Assembly (NCBI RefSeq): GCF_945605565.1
Contig: NZ_OX216966.1
Span: 1,919,501-1,983,500, forward strand
Source of the DNA: Paenibacillus dendritiformis
Lineage (GTDB): Bacteria; Bacillota; Bacilli; Paenibacillales; Paenibacillaceae
Direction of reading: 5' to 3'
Length of the DNA: 64,000 bases
How positions within the stretch are numbered: position 1 is the first letter of the stretch; each line of letters opens with the position of its first letter. This document shows positions 51,901 to 60,161 of this stretch, piece after piece. The notes beneath the pieces were generated by a model. The model was not told where the DNA came from. It saw only the letters and a program-made list of their open reading frames with translations, and did no database searches. Position numbers and translations under genes: made by a program.

Positions 51901-54900
51901 GAAGGCGAACTGCCGGTGCTGGAGCTGCCGACGGACTTCCCGCGGCCTCCAATGCAGACCTTCGCGGGGGACATCGTCCGCGCGACGCTGCCGGTAGCCG
52001 ATGCCGCTGCGCTGAAGAAGCTGGCCTCGGAACGGGGGACGACGCTCTATATGGCGCTGCTCGCCGTGTACAACCTGCTGCTGGCCGCTTATGCGGACAA
52101 GGAGGATATCATCGTCGGCTGTGCCGTCGCGGCGCGGACGCATCCCGATCTGGAGCGGATGATGGGCATGTTCGTCAATACCTTGCCGATTCGCAGCTAC
52201 CCGGAAGGGAGCAAGCCGTTCGCGGACTATCTGGCCGAGCTGAAGGAGAGCTTGCTGGCGGCGTATGAATACCAGACGTATCCTCTGGACAAGCTGGTCG
52301 ACCAGCTGTCCTACCCGCGGGATATGAGCCGCAACCCGCTGTTCGACACGGTATTCGTCATGCAGAACATGGGCGATACGACGCTCGAGCTCGACGGCGC
52401 GGCCTGCGAGGCCATTCCTTATCATAACGGCTCCTCGAAGTTCGACGTGACGCTGGAGGCCGTGGAGCGGGAAGATGCCGTCTTGCTTAACTTTGAATAC
52501 AATACGGCCCTCTTCCGCCGGGATACGATCGAGCGGTTGGCGGGGCACTTCCTGCAGCTCGTGCAGGAGGCGGTACGGAAGCCGGAAGCGTTCATTGGCG
52601 AATTGGACATGATTACGGCGCAAGAACGGGAGCAGATCGTCGCCGAGTTCAACCGGACCGAAGCGGACTATCCGCGTGAAGCGACGATTCACGGCCTGTT
52701 CGAGGAGCAGGCCCGCCGCACGCCGGATCGCACGGCGGTCACCGATCCGCAGCGCTCGCTTACCTATGCCGAGCTGAATGCGGAAGCGAACCGCCTGGCC
52801 CATGAGCTGCGGCGCCGCGGCGTCAGCCGGGAGCAAGCGGTCGGCGTCTTGACCGAGCGGACGGCGGAAATGATCGTCGGCGTGCTGGCCATTATGAAGG
52901 CGGGCGGCGCGTATGTGCCTATCGATCCGGATTATCCGGCGGATCGCGTCGATTACTTGCTGGAGGACAGCGGCGCGAAGCTCGTGCTTGCGAGCGGCTC
53001 GCTGGCGGGGCAGCTGCCGCCGCACATCGCCCGTGTCGGGTTCGAAGCGGCTGCCGCTGGGGCCGGCTCAAGCGGTGAAGAAGAGGTAGCGATCGATCCG
53101 GACGGCGTGAATGAGGCGGAGGATCTCGCCTATCTGATGTACACGTCGGGATCGACGGGCAAGCCGAAGGGGGTTATGGTGACCCACCGCAATGTCATCC
53201 GGCTCGTGCAGAATACGAACTTCGTCTCCTTCCGGGAGGACGACTGCATTCTCCAGACGGGCTCACTTGTGTTCGACGCTTCGACACTCGAGATCTGGGG
53301 AGCGCTGCTGAACGGCCTGCGCCTGGTGCTCGTCGACAAGATGACGATTCTGGATGAGAGCGCCCTGGCCGAAGCGATTGCACGCCACGAGGTAACGATG
53401 ATGTGGCTGACCTCGCCGCTGTTCACCCAGCTGGCGGAGAAGAATCCGGAGCTGTTCCGGCCGGTGCGCACGCTGCTTGTCGGCGGCGATGTGCTGTCGC
53501 CGAAGCATATCTACCGGGTGCGGGAAGCGAGTGCGCCAATCACGATTATCAACGGGTACGGGCCGACGGAGAATACGACGTTCACGTCCTGCTACGAGAT
53601 TGCCGGCGAGCGGCCGGGCTCGATCCCGATCGGGAAGCCGATTGCCAATTCGACGGCTTATGTCGTCAACGCGTTCGGCAAGCTGCAGCCGATCGGCGTT
53701 CCGGGCGAGCTGTGGGCTGGCGGCGACGGCGTCGCCCGCGGTTACTTGAACCGGAGCGACTTGACCGCCGAGAAGTTCATCGACAGCCCGTTCCGGCCGG
53801 GGGAACGGATCTACAAGACCGGCGATCTGGTGCGCTGGCTGCCGGATGGCAATATCGAATTCCTCGGGCGGAAGGATCATCAGGTCAAAATACGCGGCTT
53901 CCGCATGGAGCTGGGCGAGATTGAGGCGGAGATCCGCAGTCATCCGCAGGTGAAGGACGTGCTCGTGTCCGTCCGCGAGGAAGCGCCGGGGCAGAAGGCG
54001 CTTTGCGCCCATATCGTGGCGGAAGGCGGGCTGACGGCGGCCGATGTCCGCGCCTATGTGCTGGCCAGCCTGCCGGATTATATGGCGCCGGCCTATTATG
54101 CCTTCCTGGAGCGCATGCCGCTGACGACGAACGGCAAGATCGACCGTTCGAAGCTGCCGGAGCCGGAGAAGCTCGAAGGCGTATCCGGCAGCATGGCGGC
54201 GCCGGAGAACGATATCGAGCAGAAGCTGGCCGACGCGTGGCAGGAGGTGCTCGGGCTGACGGCGGTCGGCGTCGAGGACAACTTCTTCGACATCGGCGGC
54301 CATTCCTTGAAGGCGATCACGCTGGTCGCCCGGCTGAAGCAGGAATTCATCGTCGATGTCGCAGACATCTTCGCTTATCCGACGATTCGGCAGCTCGCCC
54401 GTCATATCGAGTACCGGCCGAATCATCTGCAGGAGAAGCTGGCGCGCATACGCGAACGGTATGCCGCGGCCCCGGACGGGGAAGCGCCGGCGGTCGCGGA
54501 AGCGCGCCGCCGCTACCGCAGCGGCATCGAAGGCCAGATACATCCGGAGGCGCAGCGCCGGACGGAGTACCGCCATGTGCTGCTGACGGGATCGACCGGC
54601 TATCTGGGCGCCTATTTGCTGCACGAGATCATCTCGCGCACCGGCAGCGAGGTCAGCGTCATCGTGCGGGGGCGAACGCCAGACGAGGCGCGCGGGCGCT
54701 TGGCGGACAAGCTGGCCTACTATTTCGGCCCGGACTGGTTCCCGATGCATGCTGCGCGTATCCACCTCGTGAACGGCGAGCTGTCAGCGGAACGGTTGGG
54801 CCTTGAGGCCGAGGACTATGAGCGGCTCGCCGGCGGGATCGACTGCATCGTTCACGCGGCGGCGAACGTGAAGCATTACGGCCACTATGACGAATTCGTG

Positions 54901-55692
54901 CAGAGCAATGTGACGGCGACGGAACGGTTGATTGAGCTGGCGCTGGAACAGACTCCGAAGGCGTTCCATCATGTGTCGACGATGTCGGTCGGCATGGGCT
55001 CCATCGACGGCCGCGCCGAAGTGCTGTTCACGGAAGATGACGGCGATCTCGGCCAGCAGCATCATAACGTCTATGTGAAGACTAAGTTCGAAGCGGAGCT
55101 GCGCATTCAGGAAGCCCGCGCCCGCGGCCTGCAGGCGAGCATCTATCGGGTCGGCAATATCGTCTGCCATTCGGACACGGGCCATTTCCAGGAAAATATC
55201 GCGGACAACGCTTTTTACAATACGATTAAGTCTTATCTTGGCCTGGGAGCCGTACTGGCGTCGGAGCCGGATACCGATCTGTCCTTCGTCAATCAGGTGA
55301 GCGCGGCCATCGTTACGCTGTTCGACAAGCCGGCGCTGTACAACGGAACGTACCACGTGTACAACCCGCATCTAATCAGCTTGTCCGAGCTGCTGGCCGC
55401 CCACCCTGGCATCGCGGTGAAGCCGCTGGCTGCGGGTCCGTTCTTCGATGAACTGTACGCCCGCTTCGAGCGGGAAGAGAACCGGGAGGCGGTCGAGAGC
55501 GTGCTGCTGCACAACGGCTGGATGGATGAAGCATCCGGAGGGACCGTCTTCGTGCATACGGCGGAACGGACGGCGGTGCTGCTCGCTCGCTTGGGCTTCG
55601 CGTGGACGAAGCCGGCTGAGGCGGAATTCCGGCGGCTGCTTGAGCATGCCGAGGCCGTCGGCTTCCTGCCGCCAGCATCAAGCCAGGAATAG
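48940..55692 (+). CDS. Dimodular NRPS with terminal reductase (aureusimine/pyrazinone-type, AusA-like)
   Basis: The 2250-residue product starts at TTG with AAGGAGC upstream. Domains: truncated condensation-like start (about 1-190, no HHxxxDG); A1 (about 215-715, YTSGSTGRPKG near 362); carrier 1 with Ser749 in GGHSLK; condensation (about 800-1230, HHIVFDG at 929); A2 (about 1250-1750, YTSGSTGKPKG near 1402); carrier 2 with Ser1789; NAD(P)-binding reductase (about 1875-2250, LLTGSTGYLGAYL, Tyr-x-x-x-Lys in VYVKTKFEAE). Reading the specificity pockets by eye gives DAFFFGITFK for A1 (close to Ile codes) and DALWLGGTFK for A2 (close to Val codes). Reductive release of a dipeptide aldehyde, then cyclisation to a pyrazinone, is the known outcome for this architecture. 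An aliphatic product is predicted. Confidence 0.93.
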   Translation: MSAIPFTTEQLTGYDAHTFEIPSAIVDGLEQLTRTRSVTLEAAVGVAWSGLVARYDNAGEVVLHAMASQSREGVLVAVRPEETLWSAAEALCGQLQTGGEDPGPGGDITTCCWCQDAEVPGRTRADISAGDLHARILGKEAAIRAPYLFTIYYRPERFSLDAAKQMGQQFNQMLSEAVQAPDKPIGEWDLLTKEDIQRFIERHNRTQYPYPKHRTVPSLFEEQAARIPDEPAIIEEGRQFTYKELNQAANRLAHYLRKQGVEREQAVGILAERTAEMVIGILAIIKAGGAYVPIDPDHPQDRIQYLLEDSGARLVLTSAGLSGRLPAEAEQVPLEGTAWADQPDHNPEPAGGAEDLIYIIYTSGSTGRPKGVMVTHRNVVRLVKNTNYVDFQAGDRILQTGSLVFDASTFEIWGSLLNGIGLVLVDKTTILDSRQLEEALRRFGITTMFLTTALFLQLIDRNPAIFKPVRQLFVGGELMSPKHFYRAAQECAPIRLSNIYGPTENTTFSTCYELKEEREGPIPIGTPIGNSTVYVVNAHGKLQPAGATGELWVGGDGVARGYLNRDDLTEKMFIDSPFVPGERIYKTGDLVRLCADGQLEFVGRKDHQVKIRGYRMELGEIEARIHSHSQVKETLVTDFEEAPGQKALCAYVVAEGGLDAAGLRAYLAQLLPEYMVPGYFMFLERMPLTINGKIDRAKLPRPERQERAAVQYTPPTNETERKLAAIWQELLGIEPIGIDDHFFELGGHSLKVAQLQARIYETFQVTLSFKLLFEMPHIRSLASLIAQLEQGGFEAIEPAPDKPHYRLAPAQQRMYALQQRTAIGMAYHVPLLYRLPGDSDPERLEQALRKLVERHEALRTSFHWEDGEVVQRVHPAVDFAMQRLEADGRTAEEAAASFLRPFRMEEAPLLRAAWIRLAKGEAALLLDVHHIVFDGTSLSLLAEELAALYAGRALPAQTLHYKDYAEWQAERENREQEAEEAYWLRMLEGELPVLELPTDFPRPPMQTFAGDIVRATLPVADAAALKKLASERGTTLYMALLAVYNLLLAAYADKEDIIVGCAVAARTHPDLERMMGMFVNTLPIRSYPEGSKPFADYLAELKESLLAAYEYQTYPLDKLVDQLSYPRDMSRNPLFDTVFVMQNMGDTTLELDGAACEAIPYHNGSSKFDVTLEAVEREDAVLLNFEYNTALFRRDTIERLAGHFLQLVQEAVRKPEAFIGELDMITAQEREQIVAEFNRTEADYPREATIHGLFEEQARRTPDRTAVTDPQRSLTYAELNAEANRLAHELRRRGVSREQAVGVLTERTAEMIVGVLAIMKAGGAYVPIDPDYPADRVDYLLEDSGAKLVLASGSLAGQLPPHIARVGFEAAAAGAGSSGEEEVAIDPDGVNEAEDLAYLMYTSGSTGKPKGVMVTHRNVIRLVQNTNFVSFREDDCILQTGSLVFDASTLEIWGALLNGLRLVLVDKMTILDESALAEAIARHEVTMMWLTSPLFTQLAEKNPELFRPVRTLLVGGDVLSPKHIYRVREASAPITIINGYGPTENTTFTSCYEIAGERPGSIPIGKPIANSTAYVVNAFGKLQPIGVPGELWAGGDGVARGYLNRSDLTAEKFIDSPFRPGERIYKTGDLVRWLPDGNIEFLGRKDHQVKIRGFRMELGEIEAEIRSHPQVKDVLVSVREEAPGQKALCAHIVAEGGLTAADVRAYVLASLPDYMAPAYYAFLERMPLTTNGKIDRSKLPEPEKLEGVSGSMAAPENDIEQKLADAWQEVLGLTAVGVEDNFFDIGGHSLKAITLVARLKQEFIVDVADIFAYPTIRQLARHIEYRPNHLQEKLARIRERYAAAPDGEAPAVAEARRRYRSGIEGQIHPEAQRRTEYRHVLLTGSTGYLGAYLLHEIISRTGSEVSVIVRGRTPDEARGRLADKLAYYFGPDWFPMHAARIHLVNGELSAERLGLEAEDYERLAGGIDCIVHAAANVKHYGHYDEFVQSNVTATERLIELALEQTPKAFHHVSTMSVGMGSIDGRAEVLFTEDDGDLGQQHHNVYVKTKFEAELRIQEARARGLQASIYRVGNIVCHSDTGHFQENIADNAFYNTIKSYLGLGAVLASEPDTDLSFVNQVSAAIVTLFDKPALYNGTYHVYNPHLISLSELLAAHPGIAVKPLAAGPFFDELYARFEREENREAVESVLLHNGWMDEASGGTVFVHTAERTAVLLARLGFAWTKPAEAEFRRLLEHAEAVGFLPPASSQE

Positions 55693-55924
55693 GCGGTTCG
55701 CCTGTCCGGCCAAGGACGGTCTGATACGGCCTGATTTGGCCTGATACGGTCTGCCCCGCTTGGCGCCCGCGAACCGGTTCGCGCCGCAGAGTCAGGGGTA
55801 GACCACGTCTGGGAGGGGATAAGACAGAACAACATAGAGATTGACATCAGGAATGCAAGGCGCATCCTGGAATGGCATGATTTTTACGACCAACTACGAC
55901 TACATTTTAGGAGGACTTACAACT

Positions 55925-56287
55925 ATGTTTAACGTAAAATACGACGCAGCGAAAAACCGGATTTATATCAAGCTCGAAGGCATGATGGGCATGGACGAGG
56001 CGAAGGAGTATGACAATACAACTCGCCAACATGTTGACAAGGCGAAGGAAGGCTACACGTTCTGCATCGATATGGCGGACGCTCAGCCGGCTCCGGCCGA
56101 CGTAAATGAATATTTGGCGGGCCTGCGCGAATATATGGCCAAGAAGAACATTCTCGGCTCGGCCATGATCGTCAGCTCGGCGCTCACGAAGCTGCAGCTG
56201 TCCCGGTTGATCAAGGAGCTCGGCGGCGACAACGGCGTCTTCCAGAGCTACGAAGAAGCGGACAAATATCTCGACAGCTTTAAATAA
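55925..56287 (+). CDS. Small STAS-like protein of unknown function
   Basis: The product is 120 residues from the ATG at 55925, which follows TTTAGGAGGACTT. The strand-helix order (MFNVKYDAAKNRIYIKLEGM, then a helix, GYTFCIDMADAQPAP, helix, SAMIVSSALTKLQLSRLIK) resembles a STAS/SpoIIAA-like fold, without a recognisable phospho-serine site. It lies 232 bp after the NRPS stop, before an MCP gene. It may belong to the same physiological unit or be independent. Confidence 0.7.
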   Translation: MFNVKYDAAKNRIYIKLEGMMGMDEAKEYDNTTRQHVDKAKEGYTFCIDMADAQPAPADVNEYLAGLREYMAKKNILGSAMIVSSALTKLQLSRLIKELGGDNGVFQSYEEADKYLDSFK

Positions 56288-56305
56288 GAATGCGGACTGA
56301 CTGCG

Positions 56306-56340
56306 AAAAAGACTTGCCCGCGATGCGGGGAGTCTTTTTC
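56306..56340 (+). terminator. Terminator after the STAS-like gene
   Basis: AAAAAGACT / AGTCTTTTT outer stem with an inner CCCGC/GCGGG pairing; T-run included. Confidence 0.8.
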
Positions 56341-56414
56341 CACATAGATGCCCGTAACGAATAAAGAATGGAATGACTTGTGTTCAACGAATACAACCCG
56401 AAGGTGAGAAGACA

Positions 56415-58073
56415 ATGAACGCTCAAATTACATCCGTGACCAAACGGCTGAAATTCATGGGCAACTGGTGGCATAAGTCGCTGTTGGCGCGAATCCTCGT
56501 TCCCATGACGCTGTTGACTTTGCTTATCATTGCAGCCACAAGCATGGTCAATATCAATTTTTTGAAAGAAACGATAACGGACCTGATGGTTAAAGATACG
56601 GAGCAAGACGCCGCCCATGTCGGCAATTTGATTGAACGCGGCGGCAACATGACTCCGGCAGAGTTGCTGGAGAGCATCGCGCTCAATAAACACAGCTACG
56701 CGCTCATTGTCGAGGGCGGGGAGATTGCGGCGGTCGCAGGCGCCGCAGACAAGACGAAGCTGGCCGATTATCCGGAGTTGAAGCCGCTGCTGGAGTCGCC
56801 AAAGGCAGGCATGTTCCTGGATAATCAACTGGAGTATGGCGTCTCCCGACAAGCCGGGAAGTATCGCGTCATCGTCGTGTCCAGTCTGCTGGATTTCAGC
56901 GAGGGGATCGGATACTATCAGCTGACGCTGCTTGCGGTCGCGATCGCTTCTATCCTGGTGATTTGCGGAACGGTATGGCTGCTTGTAAAACAGTTCATGG
57001 TGAAGCCGATCCATGAAGTGGCCGAGACGCTGGACCGGATCGGAGGCGGCGATTTGACGCAGCGCCTCTCTATGGATGTGAACCGGCAGGATATATGGGG
57101 AATGGTCGCCCGCGGGGTAGACAACATGACCTCGAATTTGCGGAATCTCATCGAACAGGTCGTCACGACAAGCGACAAGGTTACCGTCACCTCGGGAGAC
57201 TTCGTCCACAGCGCGCAGGAGACGAGCAAAGCCTCCGAGCAAGTGACTCTCTCCTTGCAAGATATCTCGCAGGGCGTGGACGAGGAAGCGCGCATGCTCC
57301 GCAATATCGGCGGCACAATGGAAGACATTACGATGGCTATCGGCGAAGTCGAGCAGGTCGTCAAGTCGATGACGAGCGATTTCACGAGCGCCAGCGAGCT
57401 GGTATCGAGCGGCAGCGTCATGGTCAAGGACACGGTGAGCCAAATGAACGAGTTGGCTGAAAACGTCGGCTCCAGCTCCGTCGTCATCACCGAATTGGAG
57501 CATCGTTCCGGCAAGGTCGGCGAGATTATCCAGATTATTACCGAGATTGCGGGACAGACGAACCTGCTCGCCCTGAACGCGGCGATTGAAGCGGCCCGAG
57601 CCGGAGAGCACGGTCTTGGCTTCGCGGTTGTCGCCAATGAAGTCCGCAAGCTGGCCGATCAATCGAATCAGGCTGCGCTGGAGATCCAGGAGATCATTTC
57701 GCTCGTCCAGGCTGATACGCTCCAGGCCGTCGAGTCGATGAGCAAGAGCACGCAGCTGGTCGAGTCGGGAATGGAGAGCGTGAACCAGACCGGGCAAGTG
57801 TTCGAAGCGATCGTCAAGACGATCCGGGAAGTGTCCGGCAATGTGGAAATGGTCGATGCGATCGTGCAGGAGGTCAATCTGAACGCCAAGGAAATTTGGG
57901 AGCGGGTCCAGGGAATTATCCAAATTTCCGAGGAGTCGTCGGCCAATGTGCAGTCGATCGCGGCCGCGACCGAGGAACAGAATGCGATTATGGAAGAATT
58001 GGCCCTCTCGTCCGAAGAGCTCAATCGCTTGTCGGGCAATCTGCGGGAAGCCTTGACCAAATTCACCGTGTAA
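56415..58073 (+). CDS. Methyl-accepting chemotaxis protein
   Basis: The 552-residue product has a first membrane helix near 30-50 ([19 protein letters not shown]), an extracellular sensor of about 110 residues and a second helix near 170-195. It continues with a HAMP domain ([20 protein letters not shown]) and a long coiled-coil signalling domain with the tip [20 protein letters not shown]. It relays an extracellular signal to CheA/CheW. AAGGTGAGAAG precedes the ATG at 56415. The small sensor domain suggests a small ligand. The gene is next to the c-di-GMP-controlled cluster but has its own terminator in front. Confidence 0.9.
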   Translation: MNAQITSVTKRLKFMGNWWHKSLLARILVPMTLLTLLIIAATSMVNINFLKETITDLMVKDTEQDAAHVGNLIERGGNMTPAELLESIALNKHSYALIVEGGEIAAVAGAADKTKLADYPELKPLLESPKAGMFLDNQLEYGVSRQAGKYRVIVVSSLLDFSEGIGYYQLTLLAVAIASILVICGTVWLLVKQFMVKPIHEVAETLDRIGGGDLTQRLSMDVNRQDIWGMVARGVDNMTSNLRNLIEQVVTTSDKVTVTSGDFVHSAQETSKASEQVTLSLQDISQGVDEEARMLRNIGGTMEDITMAIGEVEQVVKSMTSDFTSASELVSSGSVMVKDTVSQMNELAENVGSSSVVITELEHRSGKVGEIIQIITEIAGQTNLLALNAAIEAARAGEHGLGFAVVANEVRKLADQSNQAALEIQEIISLVQADTLQAVESMSKSTQLVESGMESVNQTGQVFEAIVKTIREVSGNVEMVDAIVQEVNLNAKEIWERVQGIIQISEESSANVQSIAAATEEQNAIMEELALSSEELNRLSGNLREALTKFTV

Positions 58074-58302
58074 TGCAACAGGATATGCGTATCATCGGCA
58101 GCGGCCGTGTTCTCTTCATGAGGGCACGGCCGCTGGCGCATTTGGAGGGCGGGCTTTCAGCAAGCCGTAGATAGTGTAGATAGGCACAAGGGGGTGTTGG
58201 GACAAAAATCAAGTGAACAATTCGTAAACAAATAGATTGAACCGTTATTCCAATTGTTTTATTATCTATATGTTGACATATTGGTCCTGAAAGGAGGCGA
58301 GC

Positions 58303-58374
58303 ATGCCGATGAGAGACATGGATGGATCCGTTCCACCCGCCTTCAAGGACTGCGGATCCGATCACGATCTCTGA
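58303..58374 (+). CDS. 23-residue leader peptide ORF upstream of the exporter genes
   Basis: ATG at 58303 is preceded by AAAGGAGG at a spacing of 5, one of the strongest ribosome sites in the window. It encodes MPMRDMDGSVPPAFKDCGSD HDL and stops at TGA 42 bp before the exporter ATG. GGATCCG (58324-58330) and CGGATCC (58353-58359) form an inverted repeat inside it. In B. subtilis the related bmrCD genes are controlled by translation of a leader ORF (bmrB). The position supports a similar attenuation device here. Confidence 0.6.
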   Translation: MPMRDMDGSVPPAFKDCGSDHDL

Positions 58375-58415
58375 CGGCGCCGGACTCGATAACGGTACGG
58401 GATGTGAGAGAGAAG

Positions 58416-60161
58416 ATGAAAGGAAAGTCATTGTTATTCGGTCATGTTCGGGCTCACTGGTTCTTTTATGTGACGGCGGTGCTGTTCATGGCGGCCGCCA
58501 ACGTTATCAATGCATTCTATCCCGCTCTGCTCGGCCAGTTCACGGACGAATTGCAGCAGAACGGGCTGACGCGGGCCGCGGTCATTCACTACAGCCTCTG
58601 GCTCGCGGCGATTGGCATCGGGTATGGCGTGCTGTTCGGCTTGGGACAGTACATGAATCACCGTCTCGGCCGGCTGTTCGAGTTCAACACGCGGCAGCGG
58701 CTGTTCGGGCAATTCACCCGGTTGAGCGAGCATTATTATTCCAAAAACGGGGTCGGCAAGCTGCTCAGCTACTTCATGAATGATGTGCGGGCTGTCCGGG
58801 AATCGATCGCCAACGGCGTCAACCAGATGACGAATGCCACGATTCTGCTCGTGTCCGTCCTCGTGATGATGATGTTGAGCCATATTCCGGTGCATCTGGT
58901 CTTCATCTGCGTCCTGCCGCTGCTCTCCATTCCGCTGTTCGTCATCTACTTCGGCCCCCGCATTCGCATGCGCTCCCGCGCCGTGCAGGATGCGCTTGCC
59001 GGGATGACGGAATCCGCGGAAGAACAATTCGGCGGCATCAAAGTAACGAAAACATTCGCGGTGGAGCATATCGCCCAATCCCGCTTCGACGGAACGGTCG
59101 ACCATATTCGCGACAACCAGCTTCGCCTCGTGCGGATGACGTCGCTGTTCCAGGCGCTCATCCCGTTCGCCGGCGCGCTGTCGCTGGCGTTAGCGATCAC
59201 ATACGGAGGGATGATGTCCATCCGCGGGCAGTTGTCGCTCGGGAACTTCGTTACATTGACGCTTTACCTGCGCATGATCATGACGCCGCTGCAGCAGATT
59301 GGCAACGTGATCAATACGATGCTCCGTTCCCGCGCGTCGCTGGACCGTCTGAACCGTCTATTGGAAGAGGAGCCGGACATCCAAGAGACGGAAGAGGCGG
59401 TAGCGCTGCGTCCGGGGGAAGCGGAGCTGGAGCTTCGCCATCTGTCCTTCGCTTATCCGGATAGCGATACCTCCTCGCTGGAGGATATCAGCATTCGCGT
59501 CGCTCCGGGCAAGACGCTTGGCATCGTCGGCAAGACGGGAAGCGGCAAGACGACGCTCGTCAAGCTGCTGCTGCGAGTATACGATCCGCCGGAGGGAAGC
59601 GTCTTTATCGGCGGCGACGATGTCCGGCATCTGACGCTGGAGAGTCTGCGCACGCAGATTGCCTACGTGCCGCAGGACGGATTTTTATTCAGTACGACGA
59701 TTCGCGACAATATCGCTTTTTATAACCGCGAGATTGATGACGGGCCGGTTCATGAAGCGTCGAAGCTGGCGGACATTTACCGCAATATCGAAGATTTCCC
59801 CGACAAATTCGGCACGAAGCTGGGCGAGCGGGGACTTACCTTGTCCGGCGGGCAGCGCCAGCGCACCAGTCTGGCCCGCGGGCTCATCAAGAACGCGCCG
59901 ATCCTTATCCTGGACGACAGCGTCAGCGCCGTGGACGTCGTCACCGAGTCCACTATCTTGGCGAATCTGCGCCGCGCCCGCAAAGGCTTGACGACGCTCA
60001 TCATCGCTCACCGCATCAGCGCGGTTCGCCATGCGGACGAGATCGTCGTCCTCGATGAGGGACGGATTGTGGAGCGCGGCACGCATGCGGAGCTGCTCCG
60101 CCAGGGCGGATACTATGCTTCGCTCTATGCGATTCAGGAGGAGGGGATGCTCGATGCGTGA
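58416..60161 (+). CDS. bmrC: Heterodimeric ABC multidrug exporter subunit 1 (BmrC-like)
   Basis: The 581-residue product has six membrane segments (about 15-300) and an ATPase domain with GKTGSGKTTL, LSGGQRQR and Walker B LILDDSVSAVD. The catalytic Glu is replaced by Asp, which marks the degenerate site of heterodimeric exporters. The second subunit supplies the intact Glu. GAGAGAGAAG precedes the ATG at 58416; an in-frame GTG at 58404 is an alternative. Its stop overlaps the next start (ATGCGTGA). A leader ORF lies upstream, as for bmrCD. Confidence 0.87.
   Translation: MKGKSLLFGHVRAHWFFYVTAVLFMAAANVINAFYPALLGQFTDELQQNGLTRAAVIHYSLWLAAIGIGYGVLFGLGQYMNHRLGRLFEFNTRQRLFGQFTRLSEHYYSKNGVGKLLSYFMNDVRAVRESIANGVNQMTNATILLVSVLVMMMLSHIPVHLVFICVLPLLSIPLFVIYFGPRIRMRSRAVQDALAGMTESAEEQFGGIKVTKTFAVEHIAQSRFDGTVDHIRDNQLRLVRMTSLFQALIPFAGALSLALAITYGGMMSIRGQLSLGNFVTLTLYLRMIMTPLQQIGNVINTMLRSRASLDRLNRLLEEEPDIQETEEAVALRPGEAELELRHLSFAYPDSDTSSLEDISIRVAPGKTLGIVGKTGSGKTTLVKLLLRVYDPPEGSVFIGGDDVRHLTLESLRTQIAYVPQDGFLFSTTIRDNIAFYNREIDDGPVHEASKLADIYRNIEDFPDKFGTKLGERGLTLSGGQRQRTSLARGLIKNAPILILDDSVSAVDVVTESTILANLRRARKGLTTLIIAHRISAVRHADEIVVLDEGRIVERGTHAELLRQGGYYASLYAIQEEGMLDA

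Noticed and set aside
51289..54765. Long minus-strand ORFs opposite the NRPS gene
   Set aside because: They mirror the codon structure of the NRPS, are Arg/Leu-rich and show no domains.
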